Assembly: GCF_020594515.1 (NCBI RefSeq)
Contig: NZ_JAJCTH010000025.1
Span: 1 to 48,969 of the forward strand
Reading direction: 5' to 3'
DNA from: Rhodoferax sp. U2-2l
GTDB taxonomy: Bacteria; Pseudomonadota; Gammaproteobacteria; Burkholderiales; Burkholderiaceae_C
Length of the DNA: 48,969 nucleotides
A program made the position numbers and the translations under genes. Below the pieces are notes generated by a model, which was not told the DNA's origin, did not search any database, and saw only the letters and a program-made list of their open reading frames with translations. The stretch's first letter is position 1; each line of letters opens with the position of its first letter. This document shows, piece by piece, positions 1 through 8,927 of the stretch.

Positions 1-843
1 CAATATGCACCATTGCTACACCGGTCTTTGCCTGTGCCACGCTCCACCTTGCCACATTTGCAACGCCCGCGCCACGTGTTTCTTCGGAACGATTTGCGGC
101 GCAGGCGGGCCGATTACTTCGCTAACCTCAAACGCATCCATGCCCAAAGACTCAGGGAGGTGTATCGGTCGGCGGGTTGGCCGTACCAAGACGTGGTGGA
201 GATTGACTTATTGGCAGCGGGACTGCTGGAGCGCACGACCAACGGCCATGGCCACGATCTGGTGCGCCTCACGGGTGCCGGTATCGCCCACTTGGCCAGC
301 GCCACCCAAGGCAACCGCCAGTCGCGCTCGGCCCATGAGAGCCTGGTGGACAAGGTGGCCCAAACCATGTTGCGCGATGGCCGCCTGGTCTGGACGGGAC
401 TGAATCTGCGTGCCAGGGTCGCAGGCGAGGGCGAGGACACCTCCCGCTGGAAGATGTGCCAACCCGATGTCTTCTCGATTCGCAACAGCTCAAGACAGGA
501 CTACCTGGAGCCCATCGTGCATGAGATCAAGGTCAGCCGGGCTGATTTGCTGGGAGACATCAAACGCATCGACAAACGAGCGGCCTACCTGGATGTGGGG
601 GGCCAGTGCTGGTATGTGTTGGGCTGTGACCGCAGCGGCTACCCGATTGCCAAAGCCAATGAAATTCCACTGGAATGCGGGGTGATGGTGTTCCAGAACA
701 ACCACTTCGAGGTGCTGCGCATGGCTCCCAAGAGAGCAGTGAGCCAATTGCCGTTTCCGGTCTGGATGGCCTTGGCGAAGGCGACGCCCTTGAAGGGTGA
801 TCAGATGGCGCCTTGTCAGGACGTATTGGGGGCCGGGGAGTGA
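1..843 (+). CDS. MmcB-like putative PD-(D/E)xK nuclease domain protein, 5' truncated by window
   Basis: The reading frame is open from base 1, so the true start is probably upstream of the window; the first candidate start inside is a TTG at 13 without a clear ribosome site. The N-terminal half looks like a helical DNA-binding region. The second half contains PDVFSI, then about 20 residues later HEIKVSRADLLGDIKR and a Tyr/Cys-containing stretch ending WYVLG. This D...E-x-K pattern followed by SRADL matches the MmcB family (PD-(D/E)xK fold, linked to DNA repair in Caulobacter). Function here is inferred from that motif only. It is followed after 52 bp by a hydrolase gene on the same strand. 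It could equally be an uncharacterised restriction-like nuclease. Confidence 0.6.
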   Translation, partial: QYAPLLHRSLPVPRSTLPHLQRPRHVFLRNDLRRRRADYFANLKRIHAQRLREVYRSAGWPYQDVVEIDLLAAGLLERTTNGHGHDLVRLTGAGIAHLASATQGNRQSRSAHESLVDKVAQTMLRDGRLVWTGLNLRARVAGEGEDTSRWKMCQPDVFSIRNSSRQDYLEPIVHEIKVSRADLLGDIKRIDKRAAYLDVGGQCWYVLGCDRSGYPIAKANEIPLECGVMVFQNNHFEVLRMAPKRAVSQLPFPVWMALAKATPLKGDQMAPCQDVLGAGE

Positions 844-895
844 CAGCCATAGCGCCATTGACACGAAAATACCAACAACGACAAGGACACAAGAC

Positions 896-1444
896 ATGAA
901 AGATATGTTGGTGGTTTTCTCGCACGGCAAGGAGTCTGGTCCCATGGGCTCCAAGATTCGCGCCTTGATGAAGGTGGCCGAAAACCAGGGCGCACAGGTG
1001 ATGTCGGTGGATTACCGCGAACATCCTGTGGGCATCGTTCATGACCAGAATGCTCCCGGTGAAGCTGAACGGCGGGTTGCTCAACTGTTGGCGACTGCAT
1101 TGCCGGCGCATCGTCAATTGGTCTTGGTGGGCTCCAGCATGGGTGGTTATGTGTCCACCGTGGCCAGCCAACAGATGGCGATCACTGGCTTGTTTCTGTT
1201 GGCACCAGCGTTCTACTTGCCCGGTTATGCCCGGCAGGACATGGCGCCTGGCACCTCCAACACCCTGGTGATTCACGGATGGTCCGACGAGGTTGTGCCG
1301 GTGCAAAACAGCATCCGTTTTGTCCAACTGCACCAGTGTGAACTGCATGTGATGGCTGGGGACCATCGCTTGAACGATGCGCTGCCGAAGATTGAACCAT
1401 TGTTTGGGCTGTTTTTAGCGCAAGTTGTCTCGGGGATGAAATAG
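896..1444 (+). CDS. Small alpha/beta-hydrolase
   Basis: 182 residues. The ATG at 896 is chosen over an upstream in-frame start because AAGGA lies at 883-887, eight bases before it. The protein shows the alpha/beta-hydrolase pattern: an N-terminal beta strand followed by FSHGKESGP (oxyanion region), the nucleophile elbow GSSMGG, an acidic residue in IHGWSDEVVP and a likely catalytic histidine in GDHRLND. Its length fits the short YqiA/UPF0227-like esterases with little lid domain. The substrate is unknown; carboxyl-ester hydrolysis in the cytoplasm is the default expectation, as no signal peptide is seen. It may be co-transcribed with the preceding gene. The 187 bp after it contain only short CTGATGGC repeats and no gene. 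Confidence 0.75.
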   Translation: MKDMLVVFSHGKESGPMGSKIRALMKVAENQGAQVMSVDYREHPVGIVHDQNAPGEAERRVAQLLATALPAHRQLVLVGSSMGGYVSTVASQQMAITGLFLLAPAFYLPGYARQDMAPGTSNTLVIHGWSDEVVPVQNSIRFVQLHQCELHVMAGDHRLNDALPKIEPLFGLFLAQVVSGMK

Positions 1445-1631
1445 CCGCTGTCGAGAAGATGACAGTGTGCTGACCCCAAATCAGGGTTCACGGTCCTATT
1501 GCGGGTGACAGGATTGAAAATCCAAGGATGGTGCGCGGATGTTGTTGGCTCTGGCTGATGGCATGCTGATGGCTGATGGGGACATTTGCAGAAAATGGCT
1601 TTCGGTCTCAGAATGAGCTACTAAATAGCGA

Positions 1632-2618
1632 TTACGCGTACTGGTCGGCGGCGGCGCGCAGTCGCTGGGCTACTTCTTGTTGAAGTTCAGTGGGCTCAAG
1701 GACGCGGACGTCTGGACCATAGCGCAAGATCTCCAGAATCAACTCGCGCGGATCGCTGTAGGGAACGGTGAGGAGAAAGCCACCATCTGCCGTGGATTCA
1801 CCCACTTGGTCCTTATGCCAGGTCTCCGATCGAACCCACGGCGCTTGCCTGGCAGTGAACAGGAGCTTGGCTAATTTGCGATTCTTGCCAGAGTAGATGC
1901 CGAAATCCCGGCCCACAAGTTCTTCAACCAGCTTTTTGGAGACCACCTTCGCGGGATCCTTCATCAGCGCGGCTTCTTCGATGGCATCCAGGGCAAACAT
2001 GCGCAGGCCTTCCGCTTTGTGGCACCAAGCGACCAAGTACCAGTTTTCTTTGTAGTGAACAATGACCTGGGGCGACACGATTCGCTCAGATCGATCGTTC
2101 CGACTTCGGGTGAAGTAGAGAATTTTCAGGCGCCGACGTTTGACAGCAGCTCGCGCCACTGTTTCGAAGTGTGGACTGCCACCGCGTTTGCTGGCTGAGT
2201 TCAAGAGGCGCACGCGGGCGCGAACGTCCTCGGGTGAATCCTCCGCAGCACTCAGCATAAGCGTGACGCGCGTGATCAGCGGCTGTAGGTGCTCAGTGAG
2301 AAGGCCGGGACCAATATGGCTGGCCAACTCATGAATCATCAGGAGGGCATAGATTTCGGACGCGGAGAACCAGGCCTTTGGCAAACCCAGCTTTCCGCTG
2401 CTCCAACCTTTGTCTTCAAGAACGTAGCCACGGTCTCTGCCGCCTTCGCCAGGAACCCATTTGATCGGCGCATGCATCTGATCGCGCAACAAATCCAGGT
2501 CACGCTTGAACGTTGCAGCGGACACCTCGAGCTCATCCAACAGCCGCGCACGCGAGACGGGCAGACGGCTGTTTTCGAGGATCGCAACGAAATCTCGGAT
2601 GCGGGCGGCTTGAGACAT
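1632..2618 (-). CDS. WYL-domain transcriptional regulator (HTH-WYL-WCX)
   Basis: 328 residues. It has an N-terminal winged helix (ARIRDFVAILENSRLPVSRARLLDELEVSAATF is the HTH region, given here as residues about 5-38), a central WYL domain including the stretch VIVHYKENWYLVAWCHKAEGLRMFALD (residues about 185-211), and a C-terminal WCX-like extension ending ELQQEVAQRLRAAADQYA. Such proteins bind DNA and are thought to sense nucleic acid or nucleotide ligands; many sit in phage-defence loci. It is the last gene of a minus-strand run: the HNH gene ends 12 bp before its ATG, and the helicase/nuclease gene is upstream of that. It therefore probably regulates this operon. Its own target is not shown; a palindrome at 7080-7092 before the first gene is a candidate. 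Confidence 0.85.
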   Translation of the reverse strand: MSQAARIRDFVAILENSRLPVSRARLLDELEVSAATFKRDLDLLRDQMHAPIKWVPGEGGRDRGYVLEDKGWSSGKLGLPKAWFSASEIYALLMIHELASHIGPGLLTEHLQPLITRVTLMLSAAEDSPEDVRARVRLLNSASKRGGSPHFETVARAAVKRRRLKILYFTRSRNDRSERIVSPQVIVHYKENWYLVAWCHKAEGLRMFALDAIEEAALMKDPAKVVSKKLVEELVGRDFGIYSGKNRKLAKLLFTARQAPWVRSETWHKDQVGESTADGGFLLTVPYSDPRELILEILRYGPDVRVLEPTELQQEVAQRLRAAADQYA

Positions 2619-2630
2619 TGGGGTTAGCGG

Positions 2631-3581
2631 CTACTTGTTGTTTAGAACACGATCAAGGTGTGCGCGCAAATTCGTATCCAATCCCTGCCGATCTGGACCG
2701 CGCACTTTAGATAAATTCAGCGATGCGTCCGCAGTGAGTCCAAGCGGGGCCAAGTTCGAAAACCTATCAGCTAAGCGCGGAGCAACGACTACAGAATAGA
2801 CGTCGCCCACTGCAGTTTGCTTAAATCCAATCAGGTGCCGGTCGAATAGACGATCCAAATGAGCGGCAAGAAGAATCCCATTGCATCCACGCTTTCGTTG
2901 CCCAACGTCTTCGCTCCAGGGAATGATGTGTGAAGCTGTCAATACTTCACGAACTGAAATACCAGTCACAGCGCACCTTTCCTGGCCACCCCATGTTGCG
3001 ATCGTGTTTTTCCGAAACTTACCTTGACCAATGCGCGACATGCGATTGTCCAAGCGTTCGGTCGGACCGTTTTCGTCATCAGATACTGTGTCAATGTAAT
3101 CTAAATCGTCGAGCAGAGACTTCTCGATTTCATCCTCATCGTTTTGGATTATTGAAATGATCCTCGATTCTTGACGATTGGGGGATACAACCGATGGGGT
3201 TGATTTGTTCGATCTATAACGCGCGATCAATTCGCGCATACGAACAGACATTTCTAAGTTGGAGAGATCGCGTCCGTTTTTATCGGACTTGGTGAGTCGT
3301 TTGCAGCGCACGGCAGCTTCACGCGGGAAAGTACCATCGGCCAGTCCAATAAGAAAATCCTTCAGGGGCAGCTTTTGTCTATTGACATCAATATTTTTCC
3401 CCCACTTTCCCGTGAAATTGACTTCGTAACCCCTCACATGAGTTTTCCGATCCTTGATGATTGTTGGATACCACTTCTCGCCCTCGTAACTAACCCAAGC
3501 ATCCTCAAGGAGCCCCTTTTTATTAGAAACGTCCCGTTCAATATCAACAAAACCTTGATCGTGCGCAAAATCGAAATTCAT
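2631..3581 (-). CDS. HNH endonuclease
   Basis: 316 residues. The C-terminal third contains a clear HNH_2-type module: CAVTG at 203-207, ASHIIPW at 216-222, NG at 234-235, and LDRLFDRHLIGF at 242-253. In this family the ASHI histidine, the asparagine and the distal acidic/histidine residues bind the metal and catalyse DNA cleavage. The N-terminal 120 residues are unrecognised and basic and may recognise the substrate; an acidic linker (about 147-178) separates them. The base composition is AT-richer than that of both neighbours, which suggests separate transfer. A GGAG lies about 11 bases before the ATG. The gene sits 75 bp after the TM0106-type nuclease/helicase stop and 12 bp before the WYL gene. 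It is likely a defence effector; modified-DNA restriction is possible but not shown. Confidence 0.8.
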   Translation of the reverse strand: MNFDFAHDQGFVDIERDVSNKKGLLEDAWVSYEGEKWYPTIIKDRKTHVRGYEVNFTGKWGKNIDVNRQKLPLKDFLIGLADGTFPREAAVRCKRLTKSDKNGRDLSNLEMSVRMRELIARYRSNKSTPSVVSPNRQESRIISIIQNDEDEIEKSLLDDLDYIDTVSDDENGPTERLDNRMSRIGQGKFRKNTIATWGGQERCAVTGISVREVLTASHIIPWSEDVGQRKRGCNGILLAAHLDRLFDRHLIGFKQTAVGDVYSVVVAPRLADRFSNLAPLGLTADASLNLSKVRGPDRQGLDTNLRAHLDRVLNNK

Positions 3582-3656
3582 AAGAATATTTCTCCAAGTT
3601 CAACAGTAACCGTACTTCACCAGCCGAATTTGCAATAGGCCTCCGATTATTGAAAC

Positions 3657-6600
3657 CTATACATTTCCAACCTCCTGCACCCAGCACAACGTATTCACTA
3701 GCGCCATCTCTTCTGGCGTTGAACACCGAATGGCCATCAATGCTGGGTTCGCAATGAAAATTGCCAGGCACTTGGCCCGTGAGATGGCGACATTCAATCG
3801 GTTCTTGCTATACAAAAACTCGATGTAACGTGGCAAATATTCGCCGCTCGAAGTGGTCATTGAGACAATGACGGCCTGCGCTTCCTGCCCCTGAAACTTG
3901 TCAACAGTGCCAACACGTGTGCCAGTGGGGAGAACTTGCTTTAGCAAGTTCACCTGCATGTTGTAAGGCGCCACCACAAGTATGTCATTCAGAGTCATTG
4001 CGTGCTCGTGTCCATGTTTGTCACGGAACCGCTGCTTCAGCAGACTGCTGACCAATTGCAGGACAAGAGCGGCCTCTTCATGGCTGCGCTGAGAGCAAGC
4101 GTCATGCTCAATCGGGACATACCGCAGTCCAGTTGGCAGCAATGCGGGGTGAGCGCCTTTAGAGAGCAGCAATGACTGTTTGGCATTGTTGGGTTCTGGC
4201 TCCAAGCGACCGTCATACACCGCACCGGAAATAAACCGGCACACATCCGGATGCATTCGCCAAGTCGTGCCAAGAAAGATGCCTCGCTCAGCGGGGATGG
4301 TAGCCATGCCATTGAGCAAATACTCCAGGGACGATTCACCTGACCGGCCTGGGTGAACACCCTGAATGGGCTGCCCCAACTGCATCTGGTCCCCCAGCAA
4401 TACGATGTTTTTGGCGCTAGTACCCATGGCGACTAGATTGGCCAGGGCCACTTGACCAGCCTCGTCCACAAAAATGTAGTCCAACTGCTGGTCCATTTCT
4501 CCATCCGAGAAAAGCCAAGCCGTGCCTGCGATCAACCGATATTCGTCGTCAGAACCAAAGTTTCCCCAGATTTCTTCGTTGTCAAAGCGGTCCTCCACGT
4601 AGTCACCATCAAAGTGAGAATCAACTTTGCCGTTCGTCGATTTTTTTGCTCCTCTGAAGACGAAGTTCTGCTCCTTGGCGACCTTCACCACGCATTCAAG
4701 CAAGTTGTTGATGGCCTTGTGGCTGTTCGAAGACACCCCTACGCGGCAACCCCTCTTGAGCAACGCCACAATGACGTGTGAACCCGTGTAGGTCTTGCCA
4801 GCGCCTGGTGGACCCTGAACAAACAAGTAACTACTGTCAAGGTTTGAAATCGCCGCAACAATCTTCGGAAGCGAAGCGTTGTCGCCGGGCACCACCGGAT
4901 CGCCCGCAGTGATGCCACGAATAGTTGGCAACGCATGCGAAAGCACGGCCTCGATCGCCGGGTAGCTGCCACTGCCGTCCACCATGCTGTTGGCGAACCG
5001 GAAAACCGCTGCTGTCAATGCTTTGGTCGATACCGGCATGCCTGGACCAATGCAGATGGTGTCTGGCAAGGGTTCTCGTTTAGCCGCCCTCTTGAAACTG
5101 ACGCGCCGATTGTCTGCATCAATCTTGAGCTCCCGCAGTGGCTCACCCGTCTGGGTGATCGAGGCAGCGTCACCCGTCTTGAGCTTCGATTCCTGTTCTG
5201 GGAAAAGATAGGTGTAAATGATGGATCGTTTGTCGTCTTTTGGCGGATTGGCCGGATCCAACACCAGTCCTGCCAGGCAGGCGCCATCGTCCAGGAGTTC
5301 ATCGGCATCCATCTCCATGCGCGAGAACATCTCCCACCATGCGGGTTTCGCGGCCCGGCGATGAAAATCAAGCAGCTGATAAGTCAGTTCCTTCAGGTGA
5401 TCGGTCACTGTCCAAGCGGTGCGGTCTTGCGGCAAGGTGTCGATCAGACGCTCACGGTAAGGGATCAGTTGTTTCTCTTCTAGGGTGAGCTCGCCTACCT
5501 CCGGGGTTGAAAACCCGTCTCGTGCCTGGGCAGCATTTGCCCAAGCCAGCGCCGCAGGACGAAGTGTCAACAGCCACTGGCGCAATTCATACGTAGACCG
5601 GACATCATCAAAGTTGTAGGCTTCGATGTCTTTCAGCAGCTGGGGGTCGCCGGTCTCTTTCCATTTTTCGTAATAAACGATGCTGGCACCGGCATTGGTG
5701 ACATCACCGGAACGGCGCTCTAGATAGAAGTGCTCGATATTCTTGATGGAATAGCGAGGTTCCGAGACGCGGATGCCTTCACGGACCACTTTGTACAGGT
5801 CCACCAGCTTTTGGGTGCGCAGCAGGTTGTCCACTTCGGCCTCGCGGGTGCCGTGCAGGGACATCAACTTCTTGAGAGCGGTCTGTTCGTAGTGGGCATA
5901 GTGGTAAATGTGCGCGGCTGGGAACCTGCGCAGCCATCGAGTCACAAAATCCATAAAGGCTTCAAATGCCACCTTTTCTTCGGACCGGTTGTGCCCCCAG
6001 AAAGCTTTGAACTCCGGCTTTCCATCCTGGAAATAGTAGAGACCAAACAGATACTCGAGTCCACCCTCTTCCAGGGGGTCGCCTTCCATATCAAAGAACA
6101 GGTCGCCGATGTTTGGTTGCGGCAAACGCGCAAATCCCCTTGCTGCAGCGTCATCCTGATCTAATAGCTCCAGCTGGTTTTTTCCCGTTTCCCGTGCCAG
6201 CAACTGCAATCTGGCCTGGCGACGTAGCTTCTCTTGGGTCTCTAGAGTCATCTTCGGGATACGAATGTCTGGTGACAAGGTTCCCAGCGCTTCCAAAGTG
6301 CTAACACCATTTGTTTCCAGCTTCTTGATCTGCAGGCGACTGATGTTGGCGACCTGGCACAGGTGGTCGTCCTTGAGACGCCGTTCCTCACACAGCCCGC
6401 TCCATTTGCAAAGATCACATTTTTCGCACGGGACAGGGTAAGTCTCAAGGGCAATTCCGGTGATGCGATCGAGAAACTGGCGGTTGACAAGGTTCAGATA
6501 GCGCGAATATTCGGCACAGCGATAGGCGACTTCCGTTTTGTCGCCCAAGACAACGTGCATTTGAAGTGGTTCAAGACCTTGTGCCTTTGCAACCAGCGCT

Positions 6601-7055
6601 GAGTAAAACCCGAGCTGAACAATGAACTTGGCTTTTGCGCTTCTGGCTAGTTTCGTATCCAGAACCTCGTAGCTCCAGGCGCCAAGCGCGGATGATCGGG
6701 GCACTTTGCGCAGGAAATCTGCATGGCCAATCAGGTTCTGGTCGGTCAGGGTCGCCTGAAAGATGATTTCATAGCCTTCACGCATCGCTTTGAGCGTGTT
6801 GTCGACCTTCTGCTCCAAGTTGCCGCCAAGCCCAGCAATGTCGATGACGGAGGCGTGCCGACCTTTGAGGGTTGCCAGGAAGTCGGCTTCGTGGGTGTAC
6901 CCCTTGGCCTGTATCAGCTTTGCCTGATCGTCATCCTTGGTTCTGGGAAGCGGGGTTTCGAGGTCAATCAGATCCAAGGTCGTCAGATGCTCGCACTCCA
7001 GGTAATTGACCAGGTCCGATGCGGAGCAAAGAACTCTGTTGTCACGTTTCTGCAT
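3657..7055 (-). CDS. TM0106-family RecB-like nuclease fused to exonuclease and SF1 helicase domains
   Basis: 1132 residues with three parts. (1) A Cas4/RecB-like PD-(D/E)xK nuclease at about 1-225: GHAD (D112), VLDTK (D133, K135) and a cysteine set C21, C213, C216, C222 in the CxxCx5C pattern expected for a 4Fe-4S cluster. (2) A YprB-like RNase H-fold 3'-5' exonuclease at about 315-500, starting FFDMEGD (D322, E324) and ending YNFDDVRSTYELRQWL. (3) An SF1 DNA2/UPF1-like helicase: Walker A GPPGAGKT at 748-755, DEAG at 864-867, and C-terminal motifs FQGQEAQAVIVSM and SRAK. The expected activity is ATP-driven unwinding with DNA degradation. AAGGGG lies five bases before the ATG, which supports the start. 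First gene of the operon with the HNH and WYL genes. Most likely a defence nuclease; a repair role cannot be excluded. Confidence 0.85.
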   Translation of the reverse strand: MQKRDNRVLCSASDLVNYLECEHLTTLDLIDLETPLPRTKDDDQAKLIQAKGYTHEADFLATLKGRHASVIDIAGLGGNLEQKVDNTLKAMREGYEIIFQATLTDQNLIGHADFLRKVPRSSALGAWSYEVLDTKLARSAKAKFIVQLGFYSALVAKAQGLEPLQMHVVLGDKTEVAYRCAEYSRYLNLVNRQFLDRITGIALETYPVPCEKCDLCKWSGLCEERRLKDDHLCQVANISRLQIKKLETNGVSTLEALGTLSPDIRIPKMTLETQEKLRRQARLQLLARETGKNQLELLDQDDAAARGFARLPQPNIGDLFFDMEGDPLEEGGLEYLFGLYYFQDGKPEFKAFWGHNRSEEKVAFEAFMDFVTRWLRRFPAAHIYHYAHYEQTALKKLMSLHGTREAEVDNLLRTQKLVDLYKVVREGIRVSEPRYSIKNIEHFYLERRSGDVTNAGASIVYYEKWKETGDPQLLKDIEAYNFDDVRSTYELRQWLLTLRPAALAWANAAQARDGFSTPEVGELTLEEKQLIPYRERLIDTLPQDRTAWTVTDHLKELTYQLLDFHRRAAKPAWWEMFSRMEMDADELLDDGACLAGLVLDPANPPKDDKRSIIYTYLFPEQESKLKTGDAASITQTGEPLRELKIDADNRRVSFKRAAKREPLPDTICIGPGMPVSTKALTAAVFRFANSMVDGSGSYPAIEAVLSHALPTIRGITAGDPVVPGDNASLPKIVAAISNLDSSYLFVQGPPGAGKTYTGSHVIVALLKRGCRVGVSSNSHKAINNLLECVVKVAKEQNFVFRGAKKSTNGKVDSHFDGDYVEDRFDNEEIWGNFGSDDEYRLIAGTAWLFSDGEMDQQLDYIFVDEAGQVALANLVAMGTSAKNIVLLGDQMQLGQPIQGVHPGRSGESSLEYLLNGMATIPAERGIFLGTTWRMHPDVCRFISGAVYDGRLEPEPNNAKQSLLLSKGAHPALLPTGLRYVPIEHDACSQRSHEEAALVLQLVSSLLKQRFRDKHGHEHAMTLNDILVVAPYNMQVNLLKQVLPTGTRVGTVDKFQGQEAQAVIVSMTTSSGEYLPRYIEFLYSKNRLNVAISRAKCLAIFIANPALMAIRCSTPEEMALVNTLCWVQEVGNV

Positions 7056-7748
7056 CGTTACCCCTTTGCCTTGTGTTCAGCAGTGGCACTGCCTTGACAC
7101 TTCCAAACACAAATACGAACTTGACAATGGAATTCATCCCATCGATGAAAATACACATGCATGAAATATCAATTCCGCTGAACCGGTCCGTCCGAAAGGG
7201 TATTGTGGGCAACATTGTGGCTCATAAACTGAGCTACCAAATTGTTATTCGAGATTATTGAAAGTCTAGTTGGAATGCCAACCCGAAATCCCCAGTATCG
7301 GATACATGGCTAGCTGTGCAATCGCGGCCTGCCACCTTTTGTCCAGCCACGATGAATTGAATTCAAGTCCCCTGGCAGGGCTACGGCCATGCAATGGCTT
7401 TTCACTCCCAGTTCGTATTGAGAATTTTTGATGGTCAATGAGTTTAGAAGGCACTATTCCCGTTATCAGCCTAGCGATGAGGCAAGCACATTACGGCCGA
7501 ATGTCGGCCCATGGGCGCTGAATCCGACCTTGCGGATTTCCGCTTTGGGTTGGCTGCTGCGATAAGTTCAGTTTAGGGTTGTAGGATGCCTGCGCATGAC
7601 CGCGAGCGCGGGTGGCCCAACAGTGCATGGAGGACAGGCGTCGTACAAGCCCCGAGGGAGGAAACCGCGGGGCGTACCACAGGCTAGATGCTGTCACTCG
7701 ATTTCGAAGCGCCAATGACCGCTGCAATCAGCTCCAGTCATTGAGTGG
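7056..7748. other. 693-bp intergenic region between the nuclease/helicase operon and jetD, with hairpins
   Basis: No convincing gene is seen on either strand; the short open frames lack ribosome sites and family features. The left part is AT-rich and should hold the promoter of the 1132-residue nuclease/helicase, although I cannot place a confident -10/-35 pair. The right part, about 7600-7680, has two adjacent GC-rich hairpins: CCGCG/CGCGG with a two-base loop, and GTAC-AA-GCCCCG pairing with CGGGGC-GTAC around a 13-base loop. These could be part of a small RNA, a repeat remnant or the end of the jet transcript; no U-tract follows, so they are not a standard terminator. Confidence 0.4.
7080..7092. 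promoter_or_regulatory. Perfect 6-bp-arm palindrome before the nuclease/helicase gene
   Basis: GCAGTG-G-CACTGC lies 25-37 bp upstream of the ATG of the TM0106-type gene. It is a plausible operator for the WYL regulator encoded at the end of the same operon. No binding evidence exists. Confidence 0.35.
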
Positions 7749-8927
7749 CTACCGGTCTAGCGCCTCCTGCTCGGCGACGAACTGGGCTTCACGCATCGCC
7801 TGCCCCAACTCGGACCAACCTGCAGCAGAAGCGAAGTGTTGAATACGCTCCAAGGTCCGTGCTGTGGCACTAACTCGCATTTCCAAAGGTACGTCCTCTG
7901 GAGACATACGGTAGGGCTGCAGGGGAAACCCCGCATCATTGGCCACGGCGGCTATCGTTGAGGCAATTCGAAAGCCTCCTTCGTCCACGTCACCCCAGTG
8001 ATAGATTGGAGTGTTCGGCGGCAGGCTCGTCAGAAGACGCCCATACATGGCCCGCCAGGTTGGTGATGGCATACCGGCTGTATAGATCAGAAGTGCCTCG
8101 TCGTCTTGCCGGCGTTTGGCTTCACTGTGAAACGTGGTCTTGTTCTCGATGGTGATGACCTCAGTTATCGAGCTGGTTACCCCCCGAATGGTCGCGGCCG
8201 GTAGCCCCATGTAGGGTGCATCGATCAAACCGGTCGAGCGGGCCCGCGCAATATGCACGTTCCCGGCTAACAGCACTGGATACTCTTCCCGAAACAGTCC
8301 CAGCTCTTGCCAAACCTGGGCCGCAGCCCTTGGGCTTTCCTCCACGCTGCCACTCAGCAAAACGTCGAGCTGAGCGGTGAGCGTTTCAATGCGCTTGCTG
8401 TCCTGAAACAGCCGCGCGCTGAATTCCCGTACAGGGGCCGCAATCGCGTCTTGGCTGCGCGCTGCGCACGCCCGAATGGTTTTGGCCGCATCAATCCAGG
8501 CGAGCGCGTCCTGAGGCCCCAGTCCACGCACCTTGGCCATGCTGGTCCAGCGCCCAATCACTTCCTGGATTGCGGGGAAGTCCGCCTTCAGTGGCTCTAA
8601 CAGAGCAACAGTCTGGGCCAGCTGGTCTGCATAGGTGCTGCGCCGCAGAAACCGGGCCAGCGTCTGTATGTCCACCAGGTCAATGCGCTCAACCAGTCCA
8701 TCCTTTGGATTCAGCTTGTCACGCTGCAACGTGACAGCGCCGGCATCGCGCGCGGCCTGGAAGGTCTCATCGCATTCCTGTTTGTGATGCCAGCTCCGCA
8801 GTTCGCTGTAGGGCTTCAGGTGCGTGGCCGTCAGCGCGGGCGCGCGCGCACGGGCGCCGGCGGCATGCTTATTGCCGGCATCCAGCAGCTTGGTCAGCAG
8901 GTCCCTGGCGATGGCGCCCGCGCTCAT
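7749..8927 (-). CDS. jetD: Wadjet protein JetD (TOPRIM-like nuclease)
   Basis: 392 residues when started at the ATG at 8927, which overlaps the jetC stop as ATGA; a longer frame to 9011 exists but its first 28 residues are Ala/Gly-rich and read through jetC. The C-terminal half carries the TOPRIM-type acidic motifs of JetD: IENKTTF (E261) and HWGDVDEGGFRI (D313, D315). In characterised Wadjet systems, JetD cleaves circular plasmid DNA after the SMC complex has extruded it to a stall. The N-terminal half is helical and should contact JetABC or DNA. Last gene of the jet operon. All catalytic residues that I can judge are present, so the nuclease is probably active. Confidence 0.85.
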   Translation of the reverse strand: MSAGAIARDLLTKLLDAGNKHAAGARARAPALTATHLKPYSELRSWHHKQECDETFQAARDAGAVTLQRDKLNPKDGLVERIDLVDIQTLARFLRRSTYADQLAQTVALLEPLKADFPAIQEVIGRWTSMAKVRGLGPQDALAWIDAAKTIRACAARSQDAIAAPVREFSARLFQDSKRIETLTAQLDVLLSGSVEESPRAAAQVWQELGLFREEYPVLLAGNVHIARARSTGLIDAPYMGLPAATIRGVTSSITEVITIENKTTFHSEAKRRQDDEALLIYTAGMPSPTWRAMYGRLLTSLPPNTPIYHWGDVDEGGFRIASTIAAVANDAGFPLQPYRMSPEDVPLEMRVSATARTLERIQHFASAAGWSELGQAMREAQFVAEQEALDR

